64,000 nucleotides of DNA from Talinum fruticosum (Eukaryota; Streptophyta; Magnoliopsida; Caryophyllales; Talinaceae): NCBI GenBank assembly GCA_021018815.1, contig JAITYX010000010.1, positions 7,455,501 to 7,519,500 of the forward strand, read 5' to 3'. Positions 10,872 to 22,925 of this stretch are shown piece after piece. The position numbers were made by a program, and so were the translations under genes. The first letter of the stretch is position 1. Each line of letters begins with the position of its first letter. The notes beneath the pieces were generated by a model. That model was not told the origin of the DNA, ran no database searches, and saw only the letters and a program-made list of their open reading frames with translations.

Positions 10872-13545
10872 ATGAGTTCGGGAAAAGCAGTTGATGATTT
10901 GAGTCGGGGTGTTGGTGGTATGAATTTGGGTTCTTCAAATGTTGGGGCCTGGGAGGAGGTTTCAAGAAGACAAAAGGGCAAAGCTGGAAAACCATGGGGC
11001 CAACAGACTTCGACTCCTAAAGCATGGGGTCAGCCTGATACAGCTCAAAGGCTCGGCATGCGTAGTGGTGCCAATGCTTCTGGGAGTATCTGGAATGCTT
11101 CAAGCAATGATGTAAGACGACAAGGTAGTGGTGGGGGTATGCGTTCTCAGCCAGTTTTGCCTGAAAGCAAGCATGTGACTGGAGCATCTGTGATAGCACC
11201 TCCACTGGAGCGTGGATGGAACTGGGCAGCTAGAACCCATTCATCTCAAGTGGAGGAGGAGAAGACTGCAGAGGAAGTGGATGCTAGGGTTGATGAAGAG
11301 GATGAGGATGAGGATATGACTGATGATGATGATGATATGCTGAGTGATGATTATGATTCAGATGAAGGTCCTCAAAGCCATGAGACAAAGAAGCAACGCA
11401 GAATGCTCAAGGGATTTTTCGAAATATTGGACAGGTTAACAATTCCGGAAATCAATGATCCTGTGAGGCAGTGGCACTGCCCTGCATGCCAAGGTGGTCC
11501 TGGTGCCATTGATTGGTACAAGGGGCTTCAGCCACTTATAACTCATGCTAGGACTAAAGGAACTATAAGAGTGAAGCTTCATCGAGACTTTGCTAACCTT
11601 TTGGATGAGGAGCTTCGGAGGCGAGGAACCTCTGTAGTGCCTGCCGGAGAATTATTTGGCCAGTGGGAGGGTTTGAAACAGGAAATCAAGGATCACGACA
11701 TTGTGTGGCCTCCAATGGTTGTGGTCATGAACACCTTACTTGAGAAAGATGACAATGAGAAGGTATGTGCACATGCCTTTTTGTTTGATTGTTTGTTTGG
11801 TCTTGTCTCTTTCATCCTGTTGGAATCCCATCTTTCTAATTATTTATATTCATTTTAATTGCTGCTTAGTGGCTTGGCATGGGAAACCAAGAGCTTCTGG
11901 ACTACTTCAGAGAGTATGCTGCAGCGAAGGCTAGGCATTCGTATGGGCCCAAGGGGCATCGAGGAATTAGTGTCTTGATATTTGAGAGCTCAGCCATGGG
12001 GTATGTGGAGGCTGAGCGGCTACACAGGCATTTCCTAGGGCAGGGAACTGGAAGAAGTGCCTGGGAAAGCAAACTGCGGGTGCTGTTTTATCCTGGAGGT
12101 AAGCGTCAGCTCTATGGTTTCTTGGCGCGAAAGGAGGACCTTGATGAATTTAACAGGCACTGCCAAGGTAAATATGTTGCTTACCTGCTTCTTTTACCAA
12201 ACTGATACAATCATACATGTAGGATTCTGTTAAAGCATCCTTGCCCCTTACCCAACCCCCCAAAAAAAAAAAAAAAAAAATTTCTGTTCAGGCAATTCCT
12301 TTACTAAATTGTATGACTTGCATCTTCAATTTTATTGCGTAGTTTCAGAAATTTAGAAGACTACTTGATTTCAACTTGTCTTCCTTATTACATAACTTCT
12401 TTTTTCATTGGTTAGGAAAAACAAAACTGAAGTTTGACATAAGGTCATACCAGGAGATGGTGGTGGTGCCAATGAAACAGATGAATGAGGACAATCAACT
12501 GCTGTCATATTTCAAGAACAAAGTTGTCAAGGAACAACAAAATGCAAAAGCACTTGAGGAGTCCTTGACCATTGTCAGTCAGAAGCTTCGTATAACAACA
12601 GAAGAATATCGTCTCGTGAGACTGAGGTCTAAAGAACAGCATGAACAAAACAAGAAAGAGGTATTTTTATTCTTAGATTTACTATTTGTCGTGTTTATTT
12701 CCATCTGCTGTACCAGTTAAGATGCCTGAAAACTTATATTACGGGAGTTGTACGCTATATTTGTGGCCTGTGTTAGATGTGAAGTTGCTTTTTAACACCT
12801 CAATTTTCCTTGGGTATGAGTTTGAATGTCTGGCGTTGCCAAAGTGACCCTGTTACCTACCGGTTTTTAGAAGGGGTGCTTTCTTGCAGATGGATGCCCA
12901 AGAGCAATTCTTTAGTGATCAGATCAATATGATTCATGAGTCAACCAAGGCAAAGGAGGATAATTTTGAGAAGCTTCAGCAAGAGGTGCGCAAGAAGGTT
13001 GAAGCATTGGACCGGGGGATCCTAGGTGTAGGTAAGAGCTTGGGATTTGCTTGGCTGAAGCTAGCTGGCACACTTTTTTAATGCTTTTGCATCTAGACAT
13101 CCGTAGAAGCTTTCTACTGTATTTGATAATGCAGATTTGAACATGTTTTTCTTTGATGTTTTGTAAGGATGTGCGGAGCTGCCTGTGCGCTTCTTTCTTA
13201 GTCTAGTTTAGATTTGGAAAGCTTATTACGCTTTAATTTCCCATTGTTCTTTGTAAAATGACTTGAATATATGATATATGATTTTTATTTCCTTCTAGGG
13301 CTGAAGAGGTGACCAAGTTCAAAAAGTCTCAGGAGAAAGAGATGGAGAAGTTTGAGGCTGAGAGGGAGGAGCTGATAGAGAAATATGAGAACAAGAAGAT
13401 GGAGATGAAAAGGCGGCACTGGGAGGAGGTAGTGGAGCTCGAGAAAGAGTTTGATGCCAACCTAACCAACCTCATGGACAAGTATGCCCCTCGATCTGCT
13501 GAAGAATCTGCTGCTCCTGCCACCACAGCCGCTGCAAATGCCTAA
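10872..13545 (+). CDS. SGS3: SGS3 (SUPPRESSOR OF GENE SILENCING 3) homologue
   Basis: Five coding exons: 10872-11762, 11870-12167, 12416-12660, 12890-13031 and 13299-13545. SGS3 binds and stabilises RNA for RDR6, which makes double-stranded RNA for trans-acting siRNAs and antiviral silencing in cytoplasmic granules. Visible domains are a Gly/Trp-rich N terminus (GAWEEVSRRQKGKAGKPWG), an acidic run at residues ~134-165, and a zf-XS zinc finger starting CPACQGGPGAIDWYKG near residue 203. An XS domain follows at ~280-400 (WPPMVVVMNTLLE, LDYFREYAAAKARHSYGPKG, YGFLARKEDLDEF), then long coiled coils to the end. About 607 residues, close to the Arabidopsis protein (~625). Exon 4 (12890-13031) and exon 5 do not join in frame: the donor is phase 1 and the acceptor needs phase 2. 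One extra base in the G5 run at 13014-13018 would give the family-like join DRGDPRCRAEEV, so a one-base deletion or assembly error is likely. Confidence 0.93.
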
Positions 13546-14356
13546 CCCTGAATGAGTAGGATTAACAGACTCCCTTCCTCCCCACCCCCTCCCCCCAAAA
13601 AAAAAACCCCAAAAAGAGAAGCAAAACTTTACAGGTTATGGTCTTCCTTTGTGGGGTGGTGTTGAGCCAAGATGAGGAATGAATAGTAGGGATGTAAATA
13701 GGGCATCTTAAAACCCATGACAATGGCTTGAGCTTTTGTGGGTCTATGGTCCATCAGGTGGGAAATTTCCTACTGTTTAAGGTTTGTTTCTCACCCGGTT
13801 CCGTTGTGGACTGGCTTATCCTTGGAATGGTAAATTCTGATGTGGCGAAACATTGAAGAAGTTTCATGATCTAAAGGGTCTTTCGTCTTTTTGTTTTATT
13901 TATGTGTGCGTGAATATTGTTTTGCTATGATATGATTATTGCTTTGCCCCACAGGTCAAATTCAAATTGAATTGATTTTGTGCCTTTGGAATTGAAGGAG
14001 ACCAATTTTCTGTTGTTACATTTGAGTCGGGTTAAAATTAATTACTCCACCTTTTATGCAACAGAAAAATTATACGGTAGTTTCTTGGCCTAGAGACAAA
14101 CTCCCCAAGGGAAATTATGGAGTTTATGTGACTGTGTCTGGTTCTCCTGGGGCTCTGCCACGGACTGACCTGAGGCCCTGATTTGGGCAAGTTTTGATGT
14201 GTGGTGTGGCTACTAATGGTGTTGGAATAGTGTAAGTTCCATATATGTGATACCGAAAGTTTTTAGAGGGCTGGAAAATAACCATATTTCCATCTAGTTT
14301 ATCAAAAGATGCGAGTAGTGGAACATGAATTCCACTGGACCCATTTTGATTTGTGG
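13546..14356. other. SGS3 3' flank and spacer
   Basis: The region holds the probable 3' UTR (a CCCCCCAAAAAAAAACCCC tract lies near 13590) and then unremarkable AT-rich spacer. No open frame or RNA gene is supported. Confidence 0.5.
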
Positions 14357-14670
14357 TAGAGCTGGCTAATGGGACTGTTCAGCCTTGACCGGATTGGCCC
14401 GTAATTGGTCAAACCTGTGACCTGTCCGGTCAACGCAAGCCCCGAACAGCAGTAGCGCCTAGGCTTTCAAAATCAATAACTGCAAAACAAAAATAAAAAA
14501 TAAACCCTAATTTTAATCAGTCTCCGGTTTGGACCAGTGGACCGGACCGGACCGAAGACCGGATAGTGGAAATTTCAGGACCAAGGACTGAACAAAACAT
14601 TGTCGGTCCAGTCTACTCCATGTTGATTTTAGGTTGGGTCCAAGTTTGGACCGAATAATGCACAAACCTA
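14357..14670. mobile_element. Degenerate CCGG-rich element, possibly a short hAT remnant
   Basis: It starts TAGAGCTGGCTAATGG and ends near CACAAACCTA, whose complement starts TAGGTTTGTGCATTAT. The interior is rich in GGACCGGACCGGACCGAAG. This style matches two better-supported hAT elements in the window (18512-19047 and 24093-24804). I find no 8-bp target duplication here, so the call is tentative. Confidence 0.35.
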
Positions 14671-14681
14671 ACCGCAACCAA

Positions 14682-15428
14682 GATGAGCAAGAGAGGTTTG
14701 CTTGAGAAGAAGTTGAGAAGTTGATGAAGGCTTACGAGAAGGAGATCAAGTTGAATGACTACCTCTTAATTCAACTTAGAGATGTTTTAAGAGGGAAGCG
14801 CCAGCCATATAAGGAGGTTCATTCCTCTAGGAGAAAGCCTTCTAAACTCCCTCCAACCGAGACCAAACCCATCAACAACGGGAGTATCATGTATCTTCCG
14901 TCCGAACCTTTATCCATCACCTCTTTTCCATCACCAATACCTACTGTCCAACCACTCTTTCCACCTAAAAATGCCCCAACCTTCCATAAAGAAAGCCACC
15001 ATACACCCCTACCCAAACCTACTGTCTTGCCCACTTTTCCCCCATAAAAGACCACCCTCTTCCACAAGGAAAGTCACCAACCATTCTCACAAACACCAAC
15101 CACTATCCAGTCCTTGCTTCCACCTCAAAGCACTACACCACTCCATAAAGAGAGTCTACGACCTCCCTCATATACCCTTGCTATCCGGCCTTTCTTTCTT
15201 CCACAAAAACCCACACCCCTCCATAAGAAATACCACATACCTCCCTCACCAAAACTCACTTCCCCCTCCTTCCCTTCCACCACAAAATTTTCCAAGCTTG
15301 CACCCCCAAAAGCCCCTCGACCGCAATACAACCAGAAGGTGTTCAACTTGTCAAGATATGAGTTTGCCCAAGATCAGCCCTTGTTTTGGCTAAACATAAA
15401 GAGCTCCAAGAAGAGTAAGAGGAGCTAG
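14682..15428 (+). pseudogene. Relic of a proline-rich protein with tandem 26-27-residue repeats
   Basis: One frame stays open from about 14703 to 15428 except for a TAA at 15045-15047. It starts with a charged helix-like part (EVEKLMKAYEKEIKLNDYLL). Four to five copies of a unit follow, with core PP..xxPxxHKES and then PPxPxPT. Marker TCCAYAARGAAAG occurs at 14983, 15061, 15142 and 15220, spacings of 78, 81 and 78, all multiples of three. The piece ends with basic KSSKKSKRS. I do not recognise the family. It could be part of a retroelement gag-like gene or a host repeat protein, and no intact start or neighbouring pol domain is seen. Confidence 0.4.
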
Positions 15429-16881
15429 AGGAAAGCTTAAGCATGGTGGATAATTTGAGTCTTCAAGTCTCAGTCCATTCACACCCACTTGACTTCCAAT
15501 AGTCCTATCAAGGTAAATAGTGCCTTATTTCCCTTAGTAATGACAAGAATCATCTTAATGAATTTTGGAGTGATATTATGTTTCTAGGTGCTTGTTACTT
15601 GTTGTTGGATAGGTCATGGTTGTATGATTAGTGAGTGATTCCATATGGGTTGTCAAGCACTCCTAGTACCTTCTTGAGGTCTATAGACCAATTTTTGAGC
15701 TCCATATTATCCAATCTATTGTTGTATCTTTTGATGATGTCTTGGTGCCTTGTAAAATTGTGAAGGAGCACCTTGACCGACCAACTCAAGGCCTTGCCCT
15801 CCTAGGACGAGAGGAGTCCGAAACCTCCCACCCACTTCACCCTCTCTTCAATCACTTTTTAAGTTATTGGGGTCGACGATGATTTTAAAGATTGATTTGA
15901 AGAGTATTGGAAGACCTTATGAGTTGTTTATTATGTTCTTTGGTTTGTTCTAGGATTCAAGCATGGGAGTAAAGCTCACGGCCAAAATTGATAGGTCTTT
16001 GATCAAACAATTATTGCATTTTTGTTATGTTGAGGATAGGTCGCCTTCTTCCGAGATTTGAGCTGAGGTACTATCAAAAACTATTGGTGAATGCACAACT
16101 TGGCACCTCAAGAAGTAAAGTAAAGTCACGGTTCTTGAAGGGCGTTACCCTTGGGCAATCATAAAACAATGCAACTTGTTCTTCCCAAACATTGTCGTCC
16201 AACATCATCTCCAAGCAAACAACAAACTGGAAGGCATTGTATGGAAAGGTTCGGAGACGATTGAGCCAACAATAAGAATTGAAGGTTCAGCTAGAGTACA
16301 CAGGAAGGATAACGGAGCGCTCTTGACGAGTACACAATTAGAAAAAGAGGCGAGTCCAGCCCCGCCTCGGTTTCGCCTTTTATCTCCCCATTTTTAATGC
16401 AAAGGTGGTGAATTTGAGAGAAAATTCTTGGAAACAAGGGGAGGATGATAGGAACCTCACCCCTAGGAGTAACACAATCCGGGAGCCATCCAAAATAATA
16501 TATCAAGCTGGGCAACACACATTTTCCTCCAATCGCAAGTGCCGGAAGCTGCCAACCACCGTGGCGTTTTCAACTGCACTTTGATTGTGCGATCGATCTT
16601 AGGAGAAGAAGAATTTGAGCTTCAAATTTTGCATGAAGATGTCCCAAGATATCCTACAACATAAAACAATGGGGATTATGGAATTTTCAGTCCAAACGGA
16701 AATAATAAGTTAAGCAACTATTAATCAAACCAACGAGTTCGGTTGAGTAGTTTGACATTTGTTGTTTGTTTGAGACATATCTTGCTCAATACTTGGCCAA
16801 CAACAATGAGCTACATATGCCTGGAAAGCTCTTTCCCTATACTTTCCAGGCATACTTTTTGTTCTCAAATCGAAGATGTGT
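15429..16881. other. Unclassified decayed DNA
   Basis: Only short broken open frames are seen (for example 16176-16397). The coding-like texture may continue from the proline-rich relic upstream, but no conserved domain, repeat boundary or RNA gene is recognisable. Confidence 0.4.
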
Positions 16882-17077
16882 TGTAATGTCACGACCCTAA
16901 TCTAATATATTAAACACTTAATAAGTTTTAATGAGCGCGTGCACTTCAATTTACATTTTCATTTCTCATTAACATCTATACTACGTATTTGCGCAAGTAA
17001 TCATATTACATGTTGGAGGACTCGGATAATGATAACGATGCATAGCTGAAAAATAAATAAATAAATAATGTTACGTG

Positions 17078-17170
<93 letters not shown>

Positions 17171-17171
17171 T
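17078..17171. repeat. ATA/AAT microsatellite
   Basis: An uninterrupted AAT run of about 94 bp lies in the U3 part of solo LTR copy B. The apparent poly-isoleucine open frame across it is an artefact. Confidence 0.95.
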
Positions 17172-18511
17172 ATGTTATCGAAATCATTATGGTTTTAATT
17201 TATACACCAATCATAATTCAAGTCGGAATTCCTAAAATCGACATTTCAACTTGGGCATAGTTCATTAGGATAATTGGGCTTATGGGAGAATGAAAGGCCC
17301 AATAGGCTGAAAAATAAAAGAGTGGGAAGCTGAATTTTCATATTTGGATGAGAGAGAAAATTCAGATTATGTTTGCCTATTTAAACTTCAAACTTGCCTC
17401 AAAACCTCCACCTCATTATTCATTTGTCTTTCCAAAAAAATTTCACTCCCATACTCCACCTCTATCACTGCCGCCCGATCGGCCGGCCGCTACCCGATCA
17501 CCGGAGTTTCCGCCTAATGCTTGTTTTCCAAGCACTGCTGCTTGTTGTCGCCGCCTCCGACCACCGGCACCACCAGTCGCTGCCGCCCCGACGCCGACCA
17601 CTGGAGCGCCGTTCAACCCATTCCTTCTACCTTAAAACCTGATTTTTGTTGTGGGTTTTGGGTAAAAACCTCAAACCTTAAACTAATCACTTCTTTTAAT
17701 TTTTAAAATAATTAGTTAGATGTTGCATGCAAGGAATCATGATGTAAAAATCAGATCTTGTGAGGTTGTGTTAGGAAAAAAATAAAATGGCCTTGAATTA
17801 TGTGGTTGGATGTTTATGGAAATGGAAATTTAGACTTGTGAGAGATATTTAAGTTTCAAAAAAATGTTGTATCTAGGATTATTGGTTGGATGATTGTTGA
17901 TTATAAATTTTGGGAAAGAAATTTGGTTATTGTGATGATTCAAAGCTTGTTATAAAGATTTGAAAGTAGAGATCAACTAAAATGGGCATGCATGTCAAGT
18001 TAAAATAAAATTTGGGAGAAACATGACATTATGTGAGGAATTTAAGAAAAATGGGCATGCATGTTGTTTTATTTGGAGTATATGCATAAAAATATAAAAT
18101 AAAAAGATGTTGGTAGTTTAAAGAGAATAAGTGATTTATATGATTAAAGAAGTTAAAGACAATAAGCAACTTTGGTAGTTTAAAGAAAATAAGTGATTTT
18201 GGTAGTTTAAAGAAAATAAGAGATATTGGTAGTTTAAAGAGAATAAGTGATTTTGATGATTTAAAGAATTAAAGGAAATAAGATAATATAGTGAGTTAAT
18301 GAATTAAAGGAAATAGCGAATTTGGTGATTTGAAGAAATTAAAGGAAACGAGGTTAACTTAGGCAATTTATAAGAATTGAGTAATGTATTCAAGTGAAGA
18401 ATTAAACAATGTTGGTGAATTAAACAATTAGGTGAGCAAGAGGCTTAAATTAAAAGGGACCGATTAAGGCATTGGGTGTTTAAAGAGAAATGGATAATTG
18501 GACCTTATTAT

Positions 18512-19047
18512 TAGACCTAGCAAAACTTACCCGAACCGAACGGGTCAACCCGAACGACCCGAAACCCAAACCGAACCGACATCCGAAACAGTTGAACCGA
18601 TTTTGACACGAAAACCGAAATGAACCGACCCGAACAGAACCGACTCGAAAGCTAATGAACCCGATTCCGACTCGAACCGAAATGACCCGAATCGAACCCA
18701 AAATGACTCGAACCGAATCAGAACCGAATCGATTTAACCCAAATAAAAGTGACCCAACCAACTTTTTTTGAGGATGGACTTTTGTGCCTATAGTGGTACA
18801 ATTTTGAATCGATTTTGACAAAAAAGTGACCCGATTACGACCCGATCCGAAATTAACCCGAATCGAACCCGAACGAGATTGACTCGAAGTTGACCCGAAC
18901 CGAAATCGAATGAACCCGAATGAGATTCACTAGAAGTTTGCCCGAACTCGAAATCGAATCGGACCCGAACAAGATCGACCACGAAGTTAACCCGAACCGA
19001 ACTAACCCGAACCGAACCTGAACCGAATGACCCGATTACCAAGTATA
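18512..19047. mobile_element. Non-autonomous hAT-like element rich in ACCCGAACCGA motifs
   Basis: Terminal bases TAGACCTAGCAA and, on the other strand from the right end, TATACTTGGTAA form weak inverted repeats. The flanks are CTTATTAT (18504-18511) and CTTATGAT (19048-19055), an 8-bp target duplication with one mismatch, as for hAT elements. The inside is built from ACCCGAACCGAA-like words and contains no transposase. It lies in LTR copy B. Open frames on the minus strand (Arg/Val/Gly/Ser-rich) come from the repeat. Confidence 0.65.
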
Positions 19048-19936
19048 CTTATGATCATATTGCATGATAAGGGGTTGATTCAAGCTAAGCTACGAGCGTA
19101 ATTTAAAACTTCAACTTATTGAGATTAACCCATCGATTTAGCAAAATTACAAAGTATTTTGCTTACATAAATTCATCTAAACATAGGAAGTTACAAAAAG
19201 AAAATAATAATAATAAAAGTAATAACGAGTAGTAATCATAATAACAACGATAATAATAATGATAGTAAATTTAGTTACTAAAAGTATTGAATCTATTCAT
19301 GAAACACTTTATTTTGTCAAGGTCATCAACGTTGGTCATCCGGGTCATCAACTCTAAAGGAATCAAAGGAATGATAGCACCGAGACCTAAGGTACATTTA
19401 TTACTTGTACCTTATGAAAACTCACATGTTTATATGTAACAACATCAAAATGGTTTGCTTAATGAAATGAACCATTTCAAATATTATTTGTCACCTAATT
19501 ATGTGGCCCAACCCATATCAATCATATCATATATATTTGGCCATTATCAATCGGACTTCCGATCGTTTTGGATGTGCGCATATTTAGGGAAACCAATGAT
19601 AGTAAGAAGCCACTCATATAATAAATGAATAATTGTTTTACTATATTCTTCCTGTCGATTTATAAATGAATTGAAATGCATGTGCTCAAAAACATCTTCA
19701 CATAAATTATTTACAATACATGGATATACGTGCTAAACTTCGACTCATTATTTGGAAATGTTTTTCTCTGTTTTGTTTTAGGCAAGGCTAATGCAAAGGA
19801 AAAAAATGTGTTCATTTTGGTCAACGAGAGTTAGAGGCTCACGGTGCTAGTTAGGAATGTGGTATGTAGAAGTCGTGTGTGATGCGGTTAAACAAGTTGT
19901 GATCATGTTGGAACTCGTTAACATGTTTCTTGTTTA

Positions 19937-20224
19937 TGTTGTTATAAAGTTGGACGTCCTAAGTATTGTGAACTTCAACTTAACAAGTTATGTTCGTATT
20001 TTAACTCGGAAGTTGTCTTGCTCTTTGTTGAAGAGCGGCGGTAACGCTTCTAATTCTCTTTTCCACTGTGCTAATTATTATGTTGTTACAAAGTTAGACG
20101 TCCTAAGTATTGTGAACTTTAACTTAACAACTTATGTTCGTATTTTAATTCGAAGTTGCTTTGATTTTTGTTGTAGAGCGGCGGTAACGCTTCTAATTCT
20201 CTTTTTCACTTTGCTAATTACTAG
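19937..20224 (+). repeat. 144-bp direct tandem duplication in LTR copy B
   Basis: The segment starting TGTTGTTATAAAGTTGGACG at 19937 recurs at 20081 as TGTTGTTACAAAGTTAGACG. Both units contain GAGCGGCGGTAACGCTTC and end TTTGCTAATTA-like. The copies differ at several sites, so the duplication is not recent. Confidence 0.85.
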
Positions 20225-20276
20225 TTAGTCACTCGTTATGACTAAACTGGTGATTTTGGAATTTGGGGGCGTTACA

Positions 20277-20852
20277 TGTGTGCTAAAAGTTATGGTTCTT
20301 TGGAAGTGGGACTCGGATTTTTAAATCGACTGAAAGTAACTTATCGGATGTCACTTTCACTAGATTTGGGCTTTTGTACTTTGTTTCGACCGAAGCAAGT
20401 CCGGTTTTCTTTCAATTGAACCAAGTCAATTATCGGATGTCACATATGGTTGTTGAAAGTGGGCCCACAAACCCATTTTTTCAACCGAACCAAGTCCAAT
20501 TCGGGTTCTCAACTAGGAAACCCAAGCCTGCACTAAAAATAATAACCTAGCAAAAAATAAAAACCTGTCAAAAATATAAACTTTCCAAAAATAGAAAGTT
20601 TCCAAAAATGAAAAGTTGCCCAAACCGGTGCCGGTTTCCTCCATATTGCACAAAAACGCAACGTTTGACTTTACACTCATTGGTCAAGCGAGGCATGGAA
20701 CCCGTGACGTCTATACGACACGTTCGTAACTAGCATCGCATTTTCGGCGTTCCCAATTGAGGCACGAAACTCATGCGACGTTGTGTTTTCAAGCTCAATT
20801 TCCCAAAACGCATATCTCGCCCAACAAGTGGATTATATATATATATATATAT
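20277..20852. other. Spacer between repeats
   Basis: It contains dispersed ATCGGATGTCAC words and an AT microsatellite at its right end (20834-20852). No gene is supported. Confidence 0.4.
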
Positions 20853-21385
20853 TAGGGTGGTGTAGAAAAATCGAAACTAAAAATCTGGTCCAAAAATCGG
20901 TTAAACCGAATAAATTTTTAAAGAAAATTGGTTCGGTTTTGATTGATTATGGATTAGAACTTGGAAAAATTTTGGTTAGCCGACGGTTAACCGAAGCTGG
21001 TATTTTTAAAAAAACATAGGTATATAAGCCAAAAGTTGTTTTATGGGATTGAAAAAATTATGTTTGCTTGCCAAAAACTTCTCTTTTGTTGTATTTTACT
21101 TTTGTTAGCTAGAAACTTGTGTTTTGTTGTATTTTTCTTCCGTTTTATTTCATAAGTTATATTTCAAATAACGGTTAACCGCTAAACAAAACCGAACAAT
21201 TGGTTAACCGAACCTTTCGTTTCAATCACGGATCAAGATTTTGCCAATCCGAATATTTGATTAATCGAAACTTCGGTTAATCGAAAAAGCGGATAAGTTA
21301 CGGATCAGATTTTTACTATCCAAAAGTTCGATTAAGCGAAAATTAATTAACCGAAAGTGCGATTAACCGGTTTCGCACACCCTTA
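20853..21385. mobile_element. Short hAT-like element with AACCGAA-rich interior
   Basis: It starts TAGGGTGGTGTAG and its right end reads, on the other strand, TAAGGGTGTGCGAAACCGG. The interior is full of GGTTAACCGAA words. The flanks (ATATATAT and ATTTAATT) agree at only five of eight bases, so the target duplication is not proven. No transposase frame is present. Confidence 0.5.
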
Positions 21386-21479
21386 ATTTAATTTGTGATA
21401 ACAATGGGCACTATTTGTCTTTCAAATAAAATAGCATTGAAGTATTAAAATAAATAAATAAATGAAAGCAAAAACTTGA

Positions 21480-22130
21480 TTTTTCTTAACGAGATTTGTT
21501 TTTGTAAAATTATCTTCAAGGCCATCGATCATTGCTTATTTGGGTCCCGCTCAAGGTCACTAAGAAGGGAGTCAATTTCATTTCATCAGGTATGTTCATT
21601 GATCGTGTCCTTCCGGATTTCATTGATAAACCAAAGTAGGATATGACTGATATTAATAAAAATCAAAAATGATTTACAAATAGTATTTGTCATTATTAAC
21701 GTAGACCTGCCCATACTTCACTATTATTTATGTTGGTCACACTGTATGTATGGCCACAATCAAGCTGAACTTCCCGGTCGGTCCGGGTAAGTACACATTT
21801 AGAGGAAACCCGATGATTGTAAAGGTTCCACTCAAATAATAAATGAGCAACATTTTTTAAATTATGCTCTCCCTTTTATTCACAAATGAATTGAAATGCA
21901 TGCACTCAAGTTAACAATTTGATAACTTTTATTTTACAGACATAATAGTAGACGTATCGAGCTTCAGCTCACATTTCGAAAATATTTTCTTATTTTTGAT
22001 TTAGGTAAATACATTAAAGGTGATAAGCTATAGAAGAGTTCGTAAGTTCTATTTCGAGACTTAGGGCCTCATAGCGGCAACCATGTTGGGGTATTATTGG
22101 TGAAGTGTACTTTTATTGTTGACCTAATTT
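21480..22130 (+). mobile_element. Fragment of the long-LTR family (copy E)
   Basis: It shares ordered blocks with copies B (19320-19800) and C (29420-29940): a CCGGTCGG.CCGGG block, GGTTCCACTCAAATAATAA, GAATTGAAATGCATGC.CTCA and CTTCAGCTCA.ATTTCGAAAATAT. Neither terminus is present, so it is a truncated internal piece. Confidence 0.5.
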
Positions 22131-22878
22131 ATCGGATGTCAAAATGTACTTTTATTTTATTTTGTTTAAGTTATAGTTTTGCTTCTGTTTTGAGTTACTC
22201 ATTGTTAAATGGTAAGCAAATGTAAGAAAGATTATGGGTTGAAGGGGGGGTTACACACTTTCTCTCTTCTCCAACCTCCCACTCCCTCATTAAGCTTTTG
22301 AGTGTCGCCTCTCTCTCTACTCCGGATCTTGCTCTCTGTCATTGTCTTCCGTCTTCGGCTATCTCTTCCATCTCTATCGGATCCGGATAGTCACCTTTTA
22401 AGTGTCAAAGTCTTCTCTTTGGTGTTGCTTTACCTCTGTTTCCATCGTTTGCCAAAACACTAGCCTCGGTCGCTAGATCCCACTTCCAAGCTTGCTTTGG
22501 TGCTTGAATTTATAATCTATTTAGGTAAAAATACACCGGACCTATTTAAGACCCGTGAACCATCCGGGTCTCGGTTCGGATCCAACCTATACTGAGACCC
22601 CGAGTCGGGTCCGAGTCTAGGTATAGAAAAATTAATTGGGTTTGCATCCAAGCAAACTCGTATTAAACACGATCCATTGCCATCCGTAAATCCAGGGGTA
22701 GTAAAAGACCATAAGGACACACACAACGCCTACTAAGAGGCCACACATGCAAGCGGAGACCTTACGTGAAGACGAGGGTAGATGTTGTCACGTCGTCGGC
22801 AACACCTTACGGCAAAACCCTATGGTGGAGAGAAAGAGCTCAAGTAAAATTTTACCACACTTGCACGTGAATTGAAGA

Positions 22879-22920
<42 letters not shown>
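22131..22920. other. Spacer with CT-rich stretch and AT microsatellite
   Basis: 22250-22500 is CT-rich and leader-like, 22520-22640 has CCGGGTC-type words as in the hAT remnants, and 22877-22920 is an AT dinucleotide run. No gene can be supported. Confidence 0.5.

Positions 22921-22925
<5 letters not shown>

Larger units (their letters stand above)
16882..20276 (+). mobile_element. Long solo LTR (copy B) with TGTGT target duplication
   Basis: It starts TGTAATGTCACGACCC and ends GGGGGCGTTACA, so the ends are TG...CA and imperfectly inverted. It is flanked by TGTGT on both sides (16877-16881 and 20277-20281), a 5-bp target duplication as made by LTR-retrotransposon integrase. A TATTTAAA box near 17378 is followed by a CT/GC-rich leader (17440-17640), as expected for a U3-R order on the + strand. 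Without the hAT insertion at 18512-19047 it is about 2.85 kb, the same size as copy C. No internal domain, primer-binding site or second LTR is present, so it is a solo LTR. The long LTR and terminal sequence suggest a Ty3/gypsy chromovirus such as Tekay/Del, which is inference. Confidence 0.75.

Noticed and set aside
13032..13081. Alternative SGS3 ending with GKSLGFAWLKLAGTLF
   Set aside because: This is read-through into the intron after GTAAGAG. The conserved C-terminal coiled coil continues in the exon at 13299.
14797..15393. Intact proline-rich gene
   Set aside because: A stop at 15045, no convincing start and no downstream partner domains make it a relic and not an annotated gene.
17075..17260. 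Poly-isoleucine open frame
   Set aside because: It is translation of the AAT microsatellite in LTR copy B.
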